Both the position numbers and the translations under genes were made by a program. From Pleurotus djamor (taxonomy: Eukaryota > Basidiomycota > Agaricomycetes > Agaricales > Pleurotaceae): 12,831 bases of DNA. The notes under the pieces were generated by a model. The model did no database searches, was not told where the DNA came from, and worked only from the letters and a program-made list of their open reading frames with translations. Below are positions 9,283 through 12,831 of this stretch, piece by piece; within the stretch, counting starts at the first letter, position 1; each line of letters opens with the position of its first letter. The stretch spans positions 1 to 12,831 of the forward strand of contig JAPEVF010001184.1 in assembly GCA_029747585.1 (NCBI GenBank), read 5' to 3'.

Positions 9283-10276
9283 ATGCAGATGACCATTATT
9301 ACACTGCATCCGACGCTGTCACGCACAGTCTCAGCCACAAGCATATCCTCCGACGACACCACCACTTCCAACGGCACCACCGTACGACGCACTCGAAGAC
9401 GCTTCAACAGCGAGCAGCTCTCAATGCTCGAACAACTTTACCACCAGAACTCTCATCCAACGCGAGCTGAGCGCGACGCCGTCGCCAAGGCCGGAGGAAT
9501 GTAAGTGTATTTCAAATACAAAGGGTTCACTCAGGAACTAGATACTGATGTATGCGCGTTCACGTTATAGGGAGAACCGTTCTGTTACCATCTGGTTCCA
9601 AAACAAACGTCAGACAGAACGACGAGTGGCGATGAACAACGCCGTCAACGAGACTTCTACGTCATCTGTAAAAGCTCGCTCCATCAAAGCACGTCGCGCA
9701 TCTTCTCCCTTCACGTCTTCTTCGTCTTCACGTTCGTCACGACCTTCACTTGACCGCGTCGCGTCGAGATCTGAGCTCTGGGCTCCACCACCTCCGCGCA
9801 CCCCCACGCGTCCCATCAACCAACGGTACAGATACCATGTCGACGAAGACGACTCTTTGGATGGAGAACAACCATCTTCAAAGAACCTTTGGGACAACAT
9901 GCCCTCCTCACCGGCTGCACCGCCCTTCAGCCCTCCAGCACGTGATTACGTCGAGTTTGGACGCACACAGCAGAAGCGAACTCTCGAGTGGGCGTGTGCA
10001 GCTGCTCGCCTCGCTGAGAAGGATGGCCTGAAGTTGAAGAGGCACAAGGACGAGGAGGAAGATGATGACACCGACATTGAAGTCCATGAGGCTATTACCC
10101 CACCCGGCACTTTGGGTGCTGCGGATCGCAAATGGGATTCTTTCATCAGTGGCTCTGGCAGGAGCTTGAAGAGCCTCAATATTGCTTCCATGAAAGCCTC
10201 AACCAAGCAAGAGGAGGATCATGACGAGGTGATGAAGGCAGCACTTGCTTTGTGTGGGCTTGGTCAGAGGTGCTAG
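9283..10276 (+). CDS. Homeodomain transcription factor (non-mating-type)
   Basis: Two exons, 9283-9500 and 9571-10276, with a 70-nt intron (9501-9570, gtaagt..tatag) that splits the homeodomain in the loop before the recognition helix. They total 924 nt, or 307 aa. The homeodomain is about residues 34-93 and has the standard 60-residue, non-TALE spacing: Phe8, Leu16, Trp48, Phe49, Gln50, Asn51 and Arg53 by homeodomain numbering, with helix 'VTIWFQNKRQ'. Asn51 and Gln50 suggest a TAAT-type core target (family knowledge). After it come Ser/Pro-rich stretches, a short segment 'LEWACAAARLAEKDG' that looks conserved in mushrooms, a basic patch 'KLKRHK' followed by an acidic run, and a C-terminal 'AALALCGLGQR'. 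The start ATG has A at -3. No mating-type partner or HD1/HD2 pair is nearby, so it is likely a developmental or nutritional regulator in the nucleus. The exact ortholog is unknown. Confidence 0.88.
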
Positions 10277-10501
10277 ATGTTCTTTGCGGACCAAAAGGCG
10301 AGCGTAATTATTATCACATCCCACCATATACCACACGCATTTTGTATACGACTGGAACCAACAACGTTTTAATGAACACATTTTCCCAGCAGCCACTGTG
10401 ACAAAACCAAACTTAACCTCGAGACTTGCGCATGGAGTTCATGAAAGAATACTGGTCGTTATTAACATGGTGAATAGGCCAAGAAGCTACTATCATACAG
10501 G

Positions 10502-11803
10502 CTAAACGTCACCACGAACCCAGCCAATCTTGAATAGCCTATACCCCGTTTCATCTGCTCTTCCAACACCATTCGAACGTCGCTGTATCTCCTCCTTGGA
10601 GATGATAGCCAACGTCCACCTGTTCACTTTGGACTCGCTGACAAGGGCTGCACTTGGGAAGACGGCATCCACAGTGAGGTTCAACCCCTCGTGCCTTCCA
10701 ACTGGACGCACGGGGATGAGTAACCAAAAAGCTCCGCCCTCCTCACCAGCCGACGGCTTCACCAGCAGCCGTTCCACGCAGTCATGTATCCACTGCGCGT
10801 GGTGTCGGTTATACACCACGTCTGCAGCCAGGATTACGTTGAACGGCTTATCGAATGGATCTTGATACTCTGGATTCTCCCAATCGAGTTTGTGGACGCT
10901 GATTGGCGAAGAAGCTGACGGGAAGTTTGTCTGGACGTTAAGGGAGAGGTTGGCGAGTACGTCTGGGTGGTAGTCGGTGGCTATGACCGTCGAAGAGTTC
11001 GAGAGCAACTTCGCGGCCACGATGCTAAGGAGACCTGTCCCCGCTCCGAGCTCGAGGACTCTGGCGTTGGTATCGCCGGGAGGACCGAGGCCAAAGTGAC
11101 AAGGACTCTGACAAATCCGCTCGGCGAGAATGATAGCGCTGCCCCAGCTTTGGAGACCGACAGACGTATGGTCTTCGCTGAGCAGCGCTGCGTCATTCAG
11201 TCGCACGTCAAGTGTCGTCGATGCTGGGTGCGCTAAAGCGAATGAGAACGTTCGTGTAATGGCAGCTTCTTCTTCGTCTTCTGGCTCAGTACCGGAGAAG
11301 GCCGAAAGGATTTGTGAAGCAATGTCGACAAGCTCGGAACGAGCGTCAGCATCAGTGTCGTCCGAGCCTGGTATTATTGACCAAGCGCTGGATCGACAAA
11401 CGAAACCCGTCGTCCATTTGATGGCAAATGCACGTTCGAGCGTATCAGCACGGAGAATATCTATGACATCGTCCGTGTCCACGTCATCGGAGGTATTGGT
11501 GCGCGATAAGCGGCTATTAGGTTTGTCACTGCCCTCCTCGTGTTCATCCTCGTCCTCTTCCCCTTCAGCAGAGGCGTAACCAGAATCTGGTACGACGTCC
11601 TCATTGCGAATGCGAGTGATAGGGGGAAGTCTCTTCTTTCTGACCTGTGACTTGGACGTCAGTGCTTGTGGTATCGATTTCGAAGTCGGCCAATAAAGAT
11701 TACGAAGATTTTGTAGAGCCCGTGCAACGGTCGAGGAGTCGGTTTGGGATAATTTAGCGAGAGGTGGTAGGCTTGTCGACGGTGCCCAAGCTATGCTTTC
11801 CAT
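10502..11803 (-). CDS. Family-16 SAM-dependent methyltransferase (putative protein-lysine type)
   Basis: Single exon, 433 aa, with ATG in a good context (A at -3, G at +4). The class I SAM-binding fold lies in the C-terminal half: a leading 'GLQSWGSAIILAE' (216-228), motif I 'VLELGAGTGLLSI' (249-261), the acidic ribose-binding residue Asp277 in 'ATDYHPD', 'LDW' (306-308) and the D-x-x-Y motif 'DVVY' (328-331). That last motif marks the Methyltransf_16 family (METTL21/METTL22, yeast Efm-type enzymes). These usually methylate lysines of translation factors or chaperones; the substrate here cannot be told. The N-terminal about 200 residues are divergent and include an acidic stretch (about 80-90, 'EEDEDEHEE') that is probably disordered. 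It converges on the homeodomain gene with 225 nt between stops, and lies downstream of the PSD-like gene in the same direction but with its own 5' region. Confidence 0.85.
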   Translation of the reverse strand: MESIAWAPSTSLPPLAKLSQTDSSTVARALQNLRNLYWPTSKSIPQALTSKSQVRKKRLPPITRIRNEDVVPDSGYASAEGEEDEDEHEEGSDKPNSRLSRTNTSDDVDTDDVIDILRADTLERAFAIKWTTGFVCRSSAWSIIPGSDDTDADARSELVDIASQILSAFSGTEPEDEEEAAITRTFSFALAHPASTTLDVRLNDAALLSEDHTSVGLQSWGSAIILAERICQSPCHFGLGPPGDTNARVLELGAGTGLLSIVAAKLLSNSSTVIATDYHPDVLANLSLNVQTNFPSASSPISVHKLDWENPEYQDPFDKPFNVILAADVVYNRHHAQWIHDCVERLLVKPSAGEEGGAFWLLIPVRPVGRHEGLNLTVDAVFPSAALVSESKVNRWTLAIISKEEIQRRSNGVGRADETGYRLFKIGWVRGDV

Positions 11804-11863
11804 GATGTGGACCGGAAAATTCTGAATGTGTTTTTTCTATGCAGGTCGATAAGCGTTTGCTTG

Positions 11864-11877
11864 TCTAAGCTCTAAGC
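11864..11877. repeat. Short tandem repeat, 2 x 7 nt
   Basis: 'tctaagc' twice in a row, followed by a partial third unit ('tctaggg'). It lies about 60 nt upstream of the methyltransferase start, probably in its leader or core promoter. No function is known. Confidence 0.5.
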
Positions 11878-12108
11878 TCTAGGGGAAAATGTCTAGTGTT
11901 GCAGTGCGAATGATGAAAACTTGAACCAGGCGAATAACGAGCAGCTCGGGAGACAACGTTGACTCCCGGGCTGCTATTGGACAAGGATAAGCATCTTGAA
12001 GTGGTAAGAGGGTGGTGGTCGAGAGATAAGAGGATGAGCTGGTAGCGGCGTGGCTGTGCAAGTTTTTAAAGGCCCTCGGACCGGATGATCGATAAGTTGA
12101 TCGGAATG

Positions 12109-12118
12109 CCATATATGG
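12109..12118. promoter_or_regulatory. CArG-box palindrome (possible MADS-factor site)
   Basis: 'ccatatatgg' matches the SRF/Mcm1-type CArG consensus CC(A/T)6GG exactly on both strands. It lies about 305 nt upstream of the methyltransferase ATG and about 240 nt past the PSD-like stop codon. A 10-nt match can occur by chance, so binding is only a possibility. Confidence 0.3.
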
Positions 12119-12354
12119 TAAGAACGTTCGTCCCGTTCCGCGACAACACCAACGTGTTCTTGACTGCTTGCAAGGTCCCTCCCCTCCATGGTAAACAGCC
12201 CACATAGAAGCCATGTTAGGTCCTTGAATGGTTGCATCAGTTTGGGATCCGTCCTCTTGCAAAAACAACATATAGTATGTACCATTCAGGCGAAGATGGA
12301 AAGCTGGAGGAGACCCTTTCAAATTTTCGATAGAAGTGTATACATGCTTTATAC

Positions 12355-12831
12355 CTAGTTGTAAGGTTTATCGCCCACCCACCCAATCGGCGCCTTGAGG
12401 GGGACAGAGGGGCTGGGGTTATCCTCCGTTGGGATATACGCGCCATCAATTTGGATGTTGGTATCCTTCCTAAACACCAGGCAATGGGTGGACCCTCCGA
12501 AGTGGAACATCCCAATTTCCTGTCCTTTCTCGACATAATCCCCTTCCTTGACCGTCATCTCACAAGTAGACACTTCGGCCATCCCGACACCGATGAAGCA
12601 CATTAACCCGATTTGAGGGTTTTTGGCACGGATGAAGATGAGGGCGCGAGCGGCAACGGAGGTGATGAAGGACTGGGAGAGGTTGGGTCCAGCGGGGTCA
12701 GCACCATTGCCGTTATTGTCCGTGTCCTCGAAGCTCTCGGTGGGTGATTCCGCATAGTAGGTTCCAGGAACCTGGACGGTCTTGACGATATCTCCATCCA
12801 CGGGACTGTGCCAGCGATGATACTTGGTAGC
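12355..12831 (-). CDS. Phosphatidylserine-decarboxylase-like pyruvoyl enzyme (C-terminal part)
   Basis: The frame is open from the window edge and enters at 'YHRWHSPVDGDI', a core motif of the PSD family, so the true start lies to the right. 'GTYYAESP', 'GLMCFIGVGMAEVSTCE' and 'GMFHFGGSTHCLVF' follow. The GGST at 12487-12498 is the self-cleavage site: the Ser (codon 12490-12492) becomes the pyruvoyl cofactor of the alpha subunit, as LGST does in mitochondrial Psd1. The protein ends about 50 residues later after 'VPLKAPIGWVGDKPYN', near the usual end of the family, so the C terminus is probably complete. The substrate may be phosphatidylserine. The same soluble PSD-like group in mushrooms includes amino-acid decarboxylases such as L-tryptophan decarboxylase PsiD (family knowledge). 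The N-terminal domain that would help decide is outside the window. Confidence 0.88.
   Translation of the reverse strand, partial: ATKYHRWHSPVDGDIVKTVQVPGTYYAESPTESFEDTDNNGNGADPAGPNLSQSFITSVAARALIFIRAKNPQIGLMCFIGVGMAEVSTCEMTVKEGDYVEKGQEIGMFHFGGSTHCLVFRKDTNIQIDGAYIPTEDNPSPSVPLKAPIGWVGDKPYN

Larger units (their letters stand above)
11804..12354. other. Intergenic region upstream of the methyltransferase gene
   Basis: This 551-nt stretch holds the 3' UTR of the PSD-like gene and the promoter and leader of the methyltransferase gene, both on the minus strand. It includes two tandem copies of a 7-nt unit 'tctaagc' (11864-11877) and a perfect CArG-type palindrome at 12109-12118. Open frames exist (for example 11879-12322 minus) but show no recognisable domain and no good start. 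Confidence 0.5.

Noticed and set aside
9283..10276. Mating-type (A locus) homeodomain gene
   Set aside because: It is a single gene with no divergent HD1/HD2 partner and no flanking mip or beta-fg gene. The helix reads WFQNKRQ and not WFQNRR.
11864..11885. Telomere-like repeat
   Set aside because: 'tctaagc' twice followed by 'tctaggg' is not TTAGGG array sequence and has only two units.
11879..12322. 147-codon minus-strand open frame after the PSD-like stop
   Set aside because: It starts at a non-ATG or internal codon and has no recognisable domain. A splice from the PSD-like gene (donor near 12384, acceptor 'ctccag') is imaginable but joins in the wrong frame. It is more likely 3' UTR.

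Overview
The window looks like a piece of a basidiomycete (probably Agaricomycete) nuclear genome. Genes are close together on both strands. Most are broken by introns of about 50-70 nt with GT..AG ends. The protein families (PDI, a fungal homeodomain with a WFQNKRQ helix, a family-16 methyltransferase, a PSD-like pyruvoyl decarboxylase and a very Ser-rich I-BAR-like protein) are all familiar from mushrooms. No prokaryotic features, transposon, CRISPR array or tRNA was recognised. All calls come from reading the sequence by eye; no database search was made.

Layout: (1) 1-1160 (+), the 3' part of a protein disulfide isomerase (PDI) gene running in from the left. (2) 1764-3584 (+), a complete six-exon tandem PDI paralog of 511 aa. 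(3) 4001-8730 (-), a long gene (about 1475 aa) with an N-terminal coiled-coil I-BAR/IMD-like region and a huge low-complexity tail; its reading frame is broken only by an ambiguous base N at 5705. (4) 9283-10276 (+), a two-exon homeodomain transcription factor of 307 aa, sharing a divergent promoter region with gene 3. (5) 10502-11803 (-), a single-exon family-16 SAM methyltransferase of 433 aa. (6) 12355-12831 (-), the C-terminal part of a phosphatidylserine-decarboxylase-like enzyme running out to the right.

The genes do not form an obvious pathway cluster; this reads as ordinary gene-dense chromosome. The most interesting part is the PDI pair. Both copies lack an HDEL/KDEL tail. The 3' ends look homogenised while the middle domains have diverged. 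The intact copy has a canonical C-terminal CGHC domain but a degenerate first domain: CIRC, with both buried charged residues that normally assist CGHC replaced. An intron splits the Trp codon just before the CxxC in both thioredoxin domains. I found no clear evidence for a wholly new multi-gene system.
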